A stretch of 8,545 nt of DNA from Actinomycetes bacterium (GCA_023423475.1 JAFAFN010000122.1:1-8545); one strand, 5' to 3'. Positions 1-5,757 are shown, numbered from the stretch's first letter. Numbers and translations are program-made. Notes: a model not told the origin generated them from the sequence alone.

Positions 1-187
1 CCTCGTAGCCGGGCCGGGCGACCCCGATCAGCTCGACTCCGTGCTGCGTCGCGGCGAGCGACCAATCCGGTCCGAACGCAGGACCGCTGATCAGACCGTG
101 GTGGGCGAGCACCGGTCGGCCACCCTCGGCGCCGCTGCGGTGGTACTCGAGGACGTCGCCGTCGGGGTTCGTGAACGTCTCGGACAT
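1..187 (-). CDS. Alpha/beta hydrolase, N-terminal fragment (gene continues beyond the window)
   Basis: Only the first 62 codons are present; the C-terminal part lies left of base 1. The reading begins MSETFTNPDGDVLEYHRSG and continues to an HHG motif (residues about 29-31) and then an RPGY motif near residues 58-61. This is the order expected at the start of an alpha/beta-hydrolase fold: the HHG oxyanion-hole loop after strand 3, then the RPG(Y/F)G loop after strand 4. The nucleophile elbow (GxSxG) and the other catalytic residues would be outside the window, so substrate and activity cannot be assigned. The ATG is supported by a GGAGG (plus-strand CCTCC at 194-198) 6 nt upstream. The gene lies 98 nt downstream of the SGNH lipoprotein gene on the same strand and could share its transcript or have its own promoter. 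The fold call is fairly safe; the function is open. Confidence 0.75.
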   Translation of the reverse strand, partial: MSETFTNPDGDVLEYHRSGAEGGRPVLAHHGLISGPAFGPDWSLAATQHGVELIGVARPGYE

Positions 188-193
188 CGGGGG

Positions 194-198
194 CCTCC
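194..198 (-). promoter_or_regulatory. Ribosome binding site of the alpha/beta hydrolase gene
   Basis: On the minus strand this reads GGAGG, a full anti-Shine-Dalgarno match, with 6 nt before the ATG at 187. It fixes the start codon of the truncated hydrolase. Confidence 0.7.
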
Positions 199-285
199 GG
201 CAGGAAGTGCGGCTGGCGGCCATCGACCGCTCCAGCCTGCCCGACCCGGCGGCATCGTGTACATCGCCCCCCGAGTGACGGTTCC

Positions 286-987
286 TCAGGCGATCGGCGA
301 CGACGATGCCAGTGAGTCAGCGGCTCGTGTCAGGCAGTCGGTCGTGAGGTGCAGCCCGTCGGACTGCAGGCAGTCCGACGCGACGTCCTCGCCCGAACCG
401 AGCAGCTCGGCGAGATCCGCGACGACGACCCAGTCGCGGTCCGCGGCGAGCTCGGCCGCCAGCTCGTGCACGTGTCGGTTGGTGAGGCCGACGCGGTCCT
501 CGTCGGTGCGGACGTGGCCGACCCAGAGCACCGTCGTGCCGGTGTCCTCGAAGGCGTCGAACGCCGCGGCGAGGCGCCTCGAGTACTCCTCGTCCCACGC
601 GTCGTCGTCGGCCATCGTCGCGACGACGTCGCCGTTCGCGTCGACGAGGTCCTGGGCGTCGTTCGATCCGAGCGAGAACACGAGCACGTCCGGCGGGAAG
701 TCCCGGGCGAGCTCGTCGAGGCGGGCGTTCCAGTCGAAGGAGTCCGCCCGGGCGAGACCCGTGCCGGGCTCACCGATGACCTTGACCGTGACCTCGTCGC
801 CGACGGCCTCGCGCAGCGACGCGCCGAGCCCGACCGAGATGGAGTCGCCCGCCACGGTCACCTTGCGCGGGTTCTCCGGTGTCGCCTCGGCGGCGTCGTC
901 GCCACCGCCGCACGCGCTCAGCCCCATGACGACGACGCTCAACGCGACGAACAGGGCCAGCGGACGGGGTCGAGGAGCGAACAGCAC
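286..987 (-). CDS. SGNH/GDSL-type hydrolase, exported lipoprotein
   Basis: This 233-aa protein starts at GTG (985-987), giving a short basic n-region, a hydrophobic core (residues about 9-22) and a lipobox LSAC with Cys26, so it is predicted to be lipid-anchored outside the cytoplasmic membrane. The mature part has the SGNH hydrolase blocks in order: block I GDSIS with the nucleophile Ser49; a possible block II glycine near residues 72-77 (GEPGTG); block III LGSND with Asn109; and block V with Asp210 and His213 (DGLH). All four catalytic positions are therefore intact. The family contains esterases, lipases and acyl-hydrolases acting on cell-envelope acyl groups; the substrate cannot be told. 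The upstream sequence has no strong Shine-Dalgarno, only a weak GGGG just before the GTG, but an internal start would remove the signal peptide. It lies 31 nt behind the YbjQ-family gene and is probably co-transcribed with it. Confidence 0.87.
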   Translation of the reverse strand: MLFAPRPRPLALFVALSVVVMGLSACGGGDDAAEATPENPRKVTVAGDSISVGLGASLREAVGDEVTVKVIGEPGTGLARADSFDWNARLDELARDFPPDVLVFSLGSNDAQDLVDANGDVVATMADDDAWDEEYSRRLAAAFDAFEDTGTTVLWVGHVRTDEDRVGLTNRHVHELAAELAADRDWVVVADLAELLGSGEDVASDCLQSDGLHLTTDCLTRAADSLASSSPIA

Positions 988-1018
988 CCCGACGTTCTAG
1001 GCGACCGCGCCGGCCCGG

Positions 1019-1474
1019 TCAGATCACCGGCGGCGGGCCTCCCTGGGTCGGCGGCTGGCCCGCGGCGCCCCACTCGCTCACCGTCGTCTGGTAGCTGCCC
1101 TGCTGGGGCAGCCCGCCGGTCGACATGATGTGGGCGAACTGCTGCTGCGCGTACTCGGTGATCGGCGTCACGGTCACGCCGGTGCCGTAGGCGCAGATCT
1201 CGCTCCACTGTCCGATGGCGCCGGAGTCGAACCGCATGCCGATGACCGCCGTGCTGCCGAGGCGTCGTGCTTCCTCGACCATGCGGGCCATCGCCTCGCT
1301 GCGGCTCTGCGAGAGCAGCTTGGTGAACTCGGGGATCTCGCCGCCGCCGATCGAGCGGAGTCCGGCGATGCAGCCGGCACCGATGTTCCTGGACCTGACG
1401 GTGAGGCCGAAGATCTCGCCCTGTGTCGAGGTGATCTCGTAGCCGGGGAAGTCGAAGCTCGTGGTGATCAACAT
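1019..1474 (-). CDS. YbjQ/UPF0145 family protein with Q/G/P-rich C-terminal tail
   Basis: The 151-aa product starts MLITTSFDFPGYEI and has the typical family sequence throughout its first 105 residues: VRSRNIGAG (27-35), AGLRSIGGGEIPEF (37-50), a helix SRSEAMARMVEEARRLG (57-73), then AVIGMRFDSG (76-85) and EICAYGTGVTV (92-102). This matches the YbjQ (UPF0145) fold, a small domain reported to form oligomers and often labelled putative heavy-metal-binding; its biochemical role is not established. Cys35 and Cys94 are present but no clear metal site can be read. The family is normally about 105 aa, so the last 45 residues (rich in Gln, Gly and Pro, ending GGPPPVI) are an extension, probably disordered. 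The Shine-Dalgarno is weak. The gene is 36 nt downstream of the NTF2-like gene on the same strand. Confidence 0.88.
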   Translation of the reverse strand: MLITTSFDFPGYEITSTQGEIFGLTVRSRNIGAGCIAGLRSIGGGEIPEFTKLLSQSRSEAMARMVEEARRLGSTAVIGMRFDSGAIGQWSEICAYGTGVTVTPITEYAQQQFAHIMSTGGLPQQGSYQTTVSEWGAAGQPPTQGGPPPVI

Positions 1475-1510
1475 GGCCCGACGGTAGGACCCTGGGCTCC
1501 GGCGGTCCGG

Positions 1511-1978
1511 TCAGTCGACGCCGAGGTGGTGCGGGAACTCGAAGACCTCGCCGGAGGTCCGCGCGAGCGACTGGTAGTCGCGGCGTGAGAACCGCCAGCC
1601 GTCGGCGGTCCGTGCGTAGCGGTCGTGGTACACGCCGTAGGCGGTCGACCACTCCTCGGTGGCGGTCTCGAGGCGGATCTCGCACATGAAGATGCGTGCG
1701 GCCGCCCGGTCGGGATCGCCGTCGGTCGCGAGGCTGATCCTGGAGTTCAGGATGACGAACTCGAAGAAGGCGAACCGTTCGATCGCCCCGGAGATGAAGT
1801 CGCCGACCTGCTGGGGTCCCACGAACTCGAAGGCCTCGCGCGAGACGGTGTCGACACGCACCGGCGCGTCGGGCAGGAAGAGCTCGGAGAGCTCCGACCA
1901 GGCACGTCGGTTGATGACGTCCGCGTAGGCGCTCTGGACCCTGGAGACTCCCAGGTGGTCCTCGAGCTCGGAGGCCAC
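1511..1978 (-). CDS. NTF2/SnoaL-like domain protein
   Basis: I place the start at GTG 1976-1978, giving 155 aa beginning VASELEDHLGVSRVQSAYAD. The open frame continues further upstream, but that stretch is arginine/proline-rich shadow sequence inside the carbonic anhydrase gene. The protein fits the SnoaL-like/NTF2-like cone fold: an N-terminal helix ending in a short-chain DVINRRAWSELSELF segment (20-34), the strand LFLPDAPVRVD (33-43), and a C-terminal sheet with AYGVYHDRYARTADGWRFSRR (113-133), the highly typical YHD-Y-RT-DGWR signature of this group. Members include small ring-hydroxylating dioxygenase beta-subunit-like proteins, isomerases and many proteins of unknown function. A catalytic Asp/His pair is conceivable (His118, Asp119) but not provable here. 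The GTG is only 1 nt from the carbonic anhydrase stop (TGA-G-GTG), so translation is probably coupled. Confidence 0.82.
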   Translation of the reverse strand: MASELEDHLGVSRVQSAYADVINRRAWSELSELFLPDAPVRVDTVSREAFEFVGPQQVGDFISGAIERFAFFEFVILNSRISLATDGDPDRAAARIFMCEIRLETATEEWSTAYGVYHDRYARTADGWRFSRRDYQSLARTSGEVFEFPHHLGVD

Positions 1979-1979
1979 C

Positions 1980-2495
1980 TCAGTCCTCGGTGGACTCGGG
2001 CCAGATCTGGTCGACGGCGGTGAGCGCGCCGGTGTGCACGTCGAAGATGAAGGCGCCGATCTGGGTGTCGGCGGGGATGAGCTCGCACGCCCGGATCTTG
2101 GCGATGTCCTCTCGGACGGTCTCCTTCTGATCGGTGTTCGCGAGGAACTCCCAGTCGCCGGTGTCCTTGCCGGTGGCCTCGGCCACACGTGCCCGCATCT
2201 GCTCCTCGGTCGAACCGGCGACCGCGCAGTCGGTGTGCTGCACGACGCAGATGCGACGTGCGTTCAACAGGTTGGTCGCGAGGATCAGCGAGCGGAGCGT
2301 GTCATCGGTGATGCGAGCACCGGCGTTGCGGATGATCTTGGCGTCGCCCGGCTTGAGGCCGAGCATCGCCAGCGGGTCGATGCGGGAGTCGATGCAGGTG
2401 ACGACCGCCAGCTCTCGTCCGGCGCGACCGGGCACGCCGGGGTCGACGAACTGGGCTTGGTACTTCTCGTTGGCATCCAGCAGATCGTTGAACAT
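1980..2495 (-). CDS. Beta-class carbonic anhydrase
   Basis: This enzyme interconverts CO2 and bicarbonate in the cytoplasm. The 171-aa product is the short form seen in actinobacteria (compare mycobacterial Rv1284, about 163 aa). The zinc site is complete: CIDSR gives Cys34 with the Asp36/Arg38 dyad, and HTDC gives His87 and Cys90. The conserved IRNAGARITDDTLRSL segment follows at residues 55-70, and the C-terminal GAFIFDVHTGAL strand at 147-158. The start is taken at ATG 2493-2495; a TTG immediately before it could add one residue but is less likely. A weak AGAAAG lies upstream. The next gene begins 1 nt after its TGA, suggesting coupled expression of the NTF2-like protein. Upstream, 62 nt separates it from the glycine-zipper protein gene. 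Confidence 0.93.
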   Translation of the reverse strand: MFNDLLDANEKYQAQFVDPGVPGRAGRELAVVTCIDSRIDPLAMLGLKPGDAKIIRNAGARITDDTLRSLILATNLLNARRICVVQHTDCAVAGSTEEQMRARVAEATGKDTGDWEFLANTDQKETVREDIAKIRACELIPADTQIGAFIFDVHTGALTAVDQIWPESTED

Positions 2496-2557
2496 CAACG
2501 GTCTTTCTACCAGCTGCCCGGCGCCCGGTCGCCTGCGTCGGTCAGTAGCCCTGCCGG

Positions 2558-3052
2558 TCAGTTGCTCAGGAGGGCGAGCACGATCTTGTCGCCCTTCGCC
2601 GCCGGGTTGAACACGGCGGTCCCGCCGGTGACCTCGATCTCCTGGTCGGTGCCGGGTTCGGTGATCGTGACGCGGCGCATGAGTCCGTGCTTCTTGATCG
2701 TGATCTCGGCGGTCGCCCGGCCGAACGTGCGCGCCACGGGCGGCAGACCGTTCGAGGTGTCGCGGTTGAGGACGTAGATGTGCTCGTCGGTGACGGCGAC
2801 GATCAGCTCGGTGCTGAGGTGGGCGTTCTCGGCGGCGGCGTCCATCACCGCGTGCCGTCCGGCGATCATGCCGACGATGTTGCCGGTGTTGCCACCGACC
2901 GTGGAGCCGGCGAGACCGCCGACCGTCGCACCTTCGATGCTCGCGCCCGACAGTGCGGTCGGATAGAACATCCCGGCGCCGTGCACGGTCTCGCGGTCAC
3001 CGATGACCTGTGCGGCTTCCTGCACGAGGCTGTCTTCGTCGTAGTGGGCCAT
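2558..3052 (-). CDS. Uncharacterised protein with long glycine zipper and possible PH-like domain
   Basis: I do not recognise a named family. The start ATG 3050-3052 is well supported by an AGGAG 5 nt upstream; the frame stays open further upstream but only through non-coding-looking sequence. The 164-aa product has three parts. First is a short acidic/helical head (1-25). Second is an exceptionally regular segment (33-65) with Ala33, Ala37 and then Gly at 41, 45, 49, 53, 57, 61 and 65, that is GxxxG repeated without a break. Third is a beta-rich C-terminal half (82-164) running ELIVAVTDEHIYVLNRD, FGRATAEITIKKHG, RRVTITEPGTDQEIEVTGG, with a strand pattern like bacterial PH-like domains. The zipper could pack as a membrane-associated or oligomerising helix pair; no signal peptide is seen. 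It is the first gene of the leftward block. Confidence 0.8.
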   Translation of the reverse strand: MAHYDEDSLVQEAAQVIGDRETVHGAGMFYPTALSGASIEGATVGGLAGSTVGGNTGNIVGMIAGRHAVMDAAAENAHLSTELIVAVTDEHIYVLNRDTSNGLPPVARTFGRATAEITIKKHGLMRRVTITEPGTDQEIEVTGGTAVFNPAAKGDKIVLALLSN

Positions 3053-3250
3053 GGTCGCTCCTGGGCTGTCGATCGGGTGGGCGCAGAGGTGCGCTGCTGA
3101 TGTGATCGGCAGCGATCCCGTCGACTTGCGCATTCGGTGGTCCCGTCGGGTCGACCACGATGACCACGGCGCGCGCACTTGCCGTATCTCGCGCGTAGTT
3201 GCGCGCGTCTATCCGCGGAAGTGTCACTGCGCGCCGGTACGGTTCGGGAC
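3053..3250. promoter_or_regulatory. Divergent intergenic region with repeated CGCGCG motifs
   Basis: This 198-nt region separates two diverging transcription units, so it must hold promoters for both directions, but I could not find a convincing -35/-10 pair. Its right half is marked by alternating CG tracts: CGCGCG at 3170-3175, 3190-3195 and 3202-3207, and GCGCGC at 3229-3234. The second and third lie 12 bp centre to centre around TAGTTG. Ribbon-helix-helix proteins commonly bind short repeated operators, and the first rightward gene encodes one, so autoregulation here is a reasonable inference. In a GC-rich genome such tracts can also arise by chance. Confidence 0.3.
3058..3062 (-). promoter_or_regulatory. 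Ribosome binding site of the glycine-zipper protein gene
   Basis: On the minus strand this reads AGGAG, 5 nt before the ATG at 3052. It decides the start of the 164-aa protein against an in-frame upstream alternative at 3178. Confidence 0.7.
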
Positions 3251-3448
3251 ATGGGTCGCCCTCGGATCTGCGATGAGCCACGTGTCGCCACTGCCGTACG
3301 TCTGCCGGAGTCGCTGCACCAGCGGCTCCAGGACGCGGCGACCGAACGGGACGTGTCGGTCAACCTGCTCGTGACCCGCGCGGTCGAGGAGTACCTCGAG
3401 CGTCTGCCGAGCGCCGCGCAGGCGCTGTCCACCGGCGGCGACCGATGA
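3251..3448 (+). CDS. Ribbon-helix-helix (Arc/MetJ-type) DNA-binding protein
   Basis: This 65-aa protein starts at ATG 3251 (MGRPRICDEP); an ATG-less upstream extension of the frame is not needed. Residues 11-18 (RVATAVRL) form the DNA-contacting beta strand, PESLHQRLQDAATERD (19-34) helix A and VSVNLLVTRAVEEYLERL (35-52) helix B, with the turn between them as in ribbon-helix-helix dimers of the CopG/HicB-C-terminal type. The domain fills nearly the whole protein, so it is probably a simple repressor or an antitoxin-like protein. Its stop overlaps the methyltransferase start (ATGA at 3445-3448), so the two are translated as a pair. No toxin gene is adjacent: the partner is a DNA methyltransferase. 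Control of that methyltransferase, in the manner of small controller proteins of restriction-modification loci, is my inference. There is no strong Shine-Dalgarno. Confidence 0.82.
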   Translation: MGRPRICDEPRVATAVRLPESLHQRLQDAATERDVSVNLLVTRAVEEYLERLPSAAQALSTGGDR

Positions 3449-4899
3449 GCGTCGAGCCCGGCTCCGGAGCACGACGCACCCGCGTCCCCACGGCGACGGC
3501 CAACTTCGGATCGGGTCGCCGAGAGGGCCACGACGCCACGGCCTTCTACGACCGGTTCGTCGCGCCGGAGATCTCCGCCGACGCCGATGTCGCCGTCGCC
3601 GACGAGGTCGACGTCATCTACGCCCAGGACGCCCGCACGATGACCAAGGTCGCGTCCAACTCCGTGGCGCTGGTGGTCACATCGCCGCCGTACTTCGCCG
3701 GCAAGGCCTACGAGGAAGAGCTCGGCGTCGACGGGGTGCCCGCCGACTACTTCGAGTACCTCGACCTGCTCCACGACGTCTTCGCCGAGTGCAAGCGGGT
3801 GCTCGAGCCCGGCGGTCGCATCGCGGTCAACGTCGCGAACCTCGGGCGTCGTCCCTATCGGTCGCTGTCGGGCGACGTCACCCAGATCCTCCAGGACCTC
3901 GGTCTGCTGCTGCGCGGCGAGGTCGTCTGGTGGAAGGGCCGTGCGGCGGGCGGGTCGTGCGCGTGGGGGACCTTCCAGCGTCCGTCCAACCCGGTGCTGC
4001 GAGACATCACCGAGCGGGTGGTCATCGCGAGCAAGGGCCGCTTCGACCGGGCGATCGTCCCGGCCAAGCGCGCCGAGGCCGGACTTCCGTCTACGGCGAC
4101 CATCTCGCGCGACGAGTTCATGGAGGCCACGACCGACCTGTGGGAGATCGGCCCGGAGAGCGCGACGCGTGTCGGGCACCCCGCGCCGTTCCCGGTCGAG
4201 CTGCCTCGTCGCCTGATCGAGCTCTACACCTACGAGGGCGACGTCGTGCTCGACCCGTTCATGGGGTCGGGCAGCTCGGCGGTCGCCGCGGTGCGCACCG
4301 GGCGCCACTACTTGGGCTTCGACACCGACGACGACTACATCGCCATCGCCGAGGGACGGGTCGCGGACGAGCTCGAGCGGCTCGCGACGGTCGACGACTC
4401 CCGGGTGCCGTACCGCGTCGAGCTGCCGGCGGTGGTCGACACCGAGGATGACGAAGCGCCCCAGGAGCGGGCGGTTCGAGAGGGCCGACAGGCGCGGGAT
4501 CTCGCCCAGCTCCTCCTCCAGGAGTGCGGCTTCACCGACATCCGCTCCGAGGTGAAGCCGCGTGGGCTGGGCATCGCGCTCACCTTCGTCGCCAAGGATG
4601 CGACGGGCGCCGACTGGGCGTTCGACGTCTCGGGTGCCTTCACGTCGAACCGCGGTGGCCTGCGCCGGACCGACACCTTGTGGAAGGCGTTGGGCAAGGC
4701 GTCGGTGCTGCACGAGAGCGGCGACCGCATGCCGCTCGTCCTGCTGACGACCGATGCTCCCGGTCGTGGCACGGCGGGAGCGCAGTCACTCAAGGTCATG
4801 CGGGGTCCGGACAAGCCGATCTTCGACGTGATCGAGCTGCTCGACCTCGAGGACCAGGCCCGCCTGCGCGGCTACGCGGAGTCCGGCCTGCCGGCCTGA
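3445..4899 (+). CDS. Beta-class site-specific DNA methyltransferase (probably N4-cytosine) with extra C-terminal domain
   Basis: The 484-aa protein transfers a methyl group from S-adenosylmethionine to a DNA base. The catalytic motif IV is TSPPY (79-83), and the SAM-binding motif I comes later as DPFMGSGSS (270-278), followed by GRHYLGFDTDDDYIAIA (286-302). This IV-before-I order defines the beta class, and SPPY rather than DPPY/NPPY favours N4-cytosine over N6-adenine. Residues 121-131 (EPGGRIAVNVA) and 245-262 (HPAPFPVELPRRLIELYT) are further typical family segments. The N-terminal FGSGRREGHDATAFYDRF (21-38) looks like a conserved lead-in. Residues about 345-484 are not needed for catalysis in this family: a helix, then strands around GADWAFDVSGAF (388-399), then RRTDTLWKALGKASVL (407-422) and MPLVLLTT (429-436), possibly a PD-(D/E)XK-like fold without the usual lysine. 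No separate endonuclease gene is present, so it may be an orphan methyltransferase. It starts inside the stop of the ribbon-helix-helix gene. Confidence 0.9.
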   Translation: MSVEPGSGARRTRVPTATANFGSGRREGHDATAFYDRFVAPEISADADVAVADEVDVIYAQDARTMTKVASNSVALVVTSPPYFAGKAYEEELGVDGVPADYFEYLDLLHDVFAECKRVLEPGGRIAVNVANLGRRPYRSLSGDVTQILQDLGLLLRGEVVWWKGRAAGGSCAWGTFQRPSNPVLRDITERVVIASKGRFDRAIVPAKRAEAGLPSTATISRDEFMEATTDLWEIGPESATRVGHPAPFPVELPRRLIELYTYEGDVVLDPFMGSGSSAVAAVRTGRHYLGFDTDDDYIAIAEGRVADELERLATVDDSRVPYRVELPAVVDTEDDEAPQERAVREGRQARDLAQLLLQECGFTDIRSEVKPRGLGIALTFVAKDATGADWAFDVSGAFTSNRGGLRRTDTLWKALGKASVLHESGDRMPLVLLTTDAPGRGTAGAQSLKVMRGPDKPIFDVIELLDLEDQARLRGYAESGLPA

Positions 4900-4940
4900 G
4901 GCGGTGACGGCCTGCCGGCCTGAGGCGGTGACGGCCTGCC
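4885..4940 (+). repeat. 24-bp tandem duplication across the methyltransferase stop codon
   Basis: Two identical 24-bp units occupy 4885-4908 and 4909-4932, and 8 nt of a third follow (4933-4940). Each unit begins GGCCTGCCGGCC, a near-palindromic GC core, and ends with GGTGAC. The methyltransferase stop (TGA 4897-4899) lies in the first unit, and the same TGA recurs in the second. Because the coding sequence stops in unit 1, the duplication does not change the protein. Confidence 0.9.
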
Positions 4941-4988
4941 AGCTGATCGGCGACGCCGCGAGCGAACACTGCGGCAAGCTGGTCGGGT

Positions 4989-4994
4989 GGGAGG
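4989..4994 (+). promoter_or_regulatory. Ribosome binding site deciding the start of the membrane protein gene
   Basis: GGGAGG is a strong Shine-Dalgarno with 7 nt before GTG 5002. It overlaps the alternative GTG at 4987, which has no such site, so translation most likely starts at 5002. Confidence 0.65.
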
Positions 4995-5001
4995 TCGTTC
5001 G

Positions 5002-5418
5002 GTGGCGTGGTTCGTGGGCGCGTGCGCCGTGGTCGCGGCCTGGCTGATCGGGATCACGATGTGGGGCACGCCCGAGATCGGATTCCGAGCGGGCCTCCCG
5101 ATCTTCAACTGGGCGTTGATCGTCGCGATCGGTCTGCCGGCGATGCTGGTCGCAGCGCTCGCGGACGGCGGGACGGCGGGCCGACGAGGCGGCTGGCGCA
5201 CGGCGGGCATCGCAGTCTTCGTGCTCGCGATCCTGGCGCTGATGTGGGTGACCTCGTTCGTGCACTTCGGCGGCTTCTGCATGGACGCGAACGACGTCTG
5301 CGTGGTCCGGTGGCCGAGTCGTATCGCCGGACTCGTCCTCGCGCTGGGCCTGCTGGGAGCCGGGTGGACGCTCGCGATACTGGTCGAGCGGTGGCGGCGG
5401 TCGCGACGCCCGGTCTGA
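5002..5418 (+). CDS. Small integral membrane protein, four predicted helices
   Basis: I do not recognise a family. From GTG 5002 the product is 138 aa. Four hydrophobic stretches are visible: VAWFVGACAVVAAWLIGITMW (about residues 1-21), FNWALIVAIGLPAMLVAAL (35-53), TAGIAVFVLAILALMWVTSFV (67-87) and IAGLVLALGLLGAGWTLAILV (108-128). The C-terminus is arginine-rich (ERWRRSRRPV), consistent with an inside location by the positive-inside rule. The loop after helix 3 carries two cysteines in FCMDANDVCVV, which could form an outside disulfide. A start at GTG 4987 would add five residues but has no ribosome binding site. The gene lies 102 nt after the methyltransferase and could be read from the same transcript. 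The function is unknown. Confidence 0.7.
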   Translation: MAWFVGACAVVAAWLIGITMWGTPEIGFRAGLPIFNWALIVAIGLPAMLVAALADGGTAGRRGGWRTAGIAVFVLAILALMWVTSFVHFGGFCMDANDVCVVRWPSRIAGLVLALGLLGAGWTLAILVERWRRSRRPV

Positions 5419-5564
5419 GCCCGGCCGGGCCGCTCGTCAGTTCGCGGCGGACGGAACGCTGGCCCACGCACCGCGTCGGTGATGCGGCGGCGACGACGAC
5501 CAACGGTCCCGACGCGATCGCCGCCGCCCGGTCGTGCATCGTCGATGCTCACCGCAAACAGCAG

Positions 5565-5586
5565 AACCCCCGCCGTGGCAGGGGTT
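5565..5586 (-). terminator. Candidate intrinsic terminator after tRNA-Ala
   Basis: On the minus strand, just downstream of the tRNA 3' end, a 22-nt sequence folds into a 9-bp GC-rich stem (AACCCCTGC against GCGGGGGTT, with one T-G pair) around a 4-nt CACG loop. It is followed by CTGCTGTTT, a short and weak T tract. The position 9 nt past the tRNA supports a role as its terminator or 3' processing hairpin. It could also act for rightward transcripts from the membrane protein gene, since on the plus strand the stem is symmetric. Confidence 0.55.
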
Positions 5587-5594
5587 CCGAGGTG

Positions 5595-5668
5595 TGGAGC
5601 TGGCGGGAATCGAACCCGCGACCCCCTGCTTGCAAAGCAGGTGCTCTAGCCAACTGAGCTACAGCCCC
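5595..5668 (-). tRNA. tRNA-Ala, anticodon UGC
   Basis: On the minus strand the 74-nt sequence begins GGGGCTGTAGCTCAGTTGG and folds into the full cloverleaf. The acceptor stem is GGGGCTG with CAGCTCC, including the G3:U70 pair that identifies alanine tRNAs. The D arm is GCTC/GAGC. The anticodon stem is CCTGC/GCAGG with loop TTTGCAA, giving anticodon TGC. The T arm is GCGGG TTCGAAT CCCGC. The discriminator base is A. The CCA end is not encoded, since the bases after the discriminator read CAC. It reads GCA and, by wobble, other GCN codons. It stands alone between two rightward units and is transcribed leftward. Confidence 0.97.
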
Positions 5669-5726
5669 AAGGCCGTTCGATGATACCGGTCCCGTGGGTC
5701 CCGGACGAATGCGAACGGGTCGGTGC

Positions 5727-5755
5727 TTGCGCACGGTCCAACGCTCCGGTAAAAA
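5727..5755 (+). promoter_or_regulatory. Candidate promoter of the ABC importer operon
   Basis: TTGCGC (5727-5732) and TAAAAA (5750-5755) are spaced by exactly 17 nt. The -35 matches TTGACA at three positions and the -10 matches TATAAT at four, so this is a modest housekeeping-type promoter. It falls at the start of the only AT-rich patch in the region. The predicted transcript start would be about 5761-5763, only a few bases before the permease ATG at 5767, which lacks a Shine-Dalgarno; that would fit a leaderless or nearly leaderless mRNA. Confidence 0.4.
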
Positions 5756-5757
5756 AC

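Noticed and set aside
41..1000. 319-codon plus-strand frame opposite the SGNH lipoprotein
   Set aside because: Ser/Ala/Arg-rich shadow; the minus-strand gene has a signal peptide and all SGNH catalytic residues.
1979..2188. N-terminal 70-residue extension of the NTF2-like protein
   Set aside because: This part is Arg/Pro/Ser-rich and lies inside the carbonic anhydrase gene in another frame. The domain begins right after the GTG at 1978.
3251..3448. Antitoxin of a toxin-antitoxin pair
   Set aside because: The fold would allow it, but the overlapping partner is a DNA methyltransferase and no toxin-sized gene is adjacent.
2866..4713. 615-codon open frame on the minus strand opposite the methyltransferase
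   Set aside because: Arg/Asp/Val-rich translation typical of the antisense of a high-GC gene. It overlaps two genes with clear motifs on the other strand and the divergent intergenic region.
5419..5430. Palindrome GCCCGGCCGGGC directly after the membrane protein stop as a terminator
   Set aside because: The stem would be only 4 bp once a loop is allowed, and no T tract follows; such palindromes are common in GC-rich DNA.
5007..5657. Plus-strand frame ending SWRESNPRPPACKAGALAN
   Set aside because: The ending is the other classic mistranslation of a tRNA gene, and the rest is an out-of-frame shadow of the membrane protein gene.
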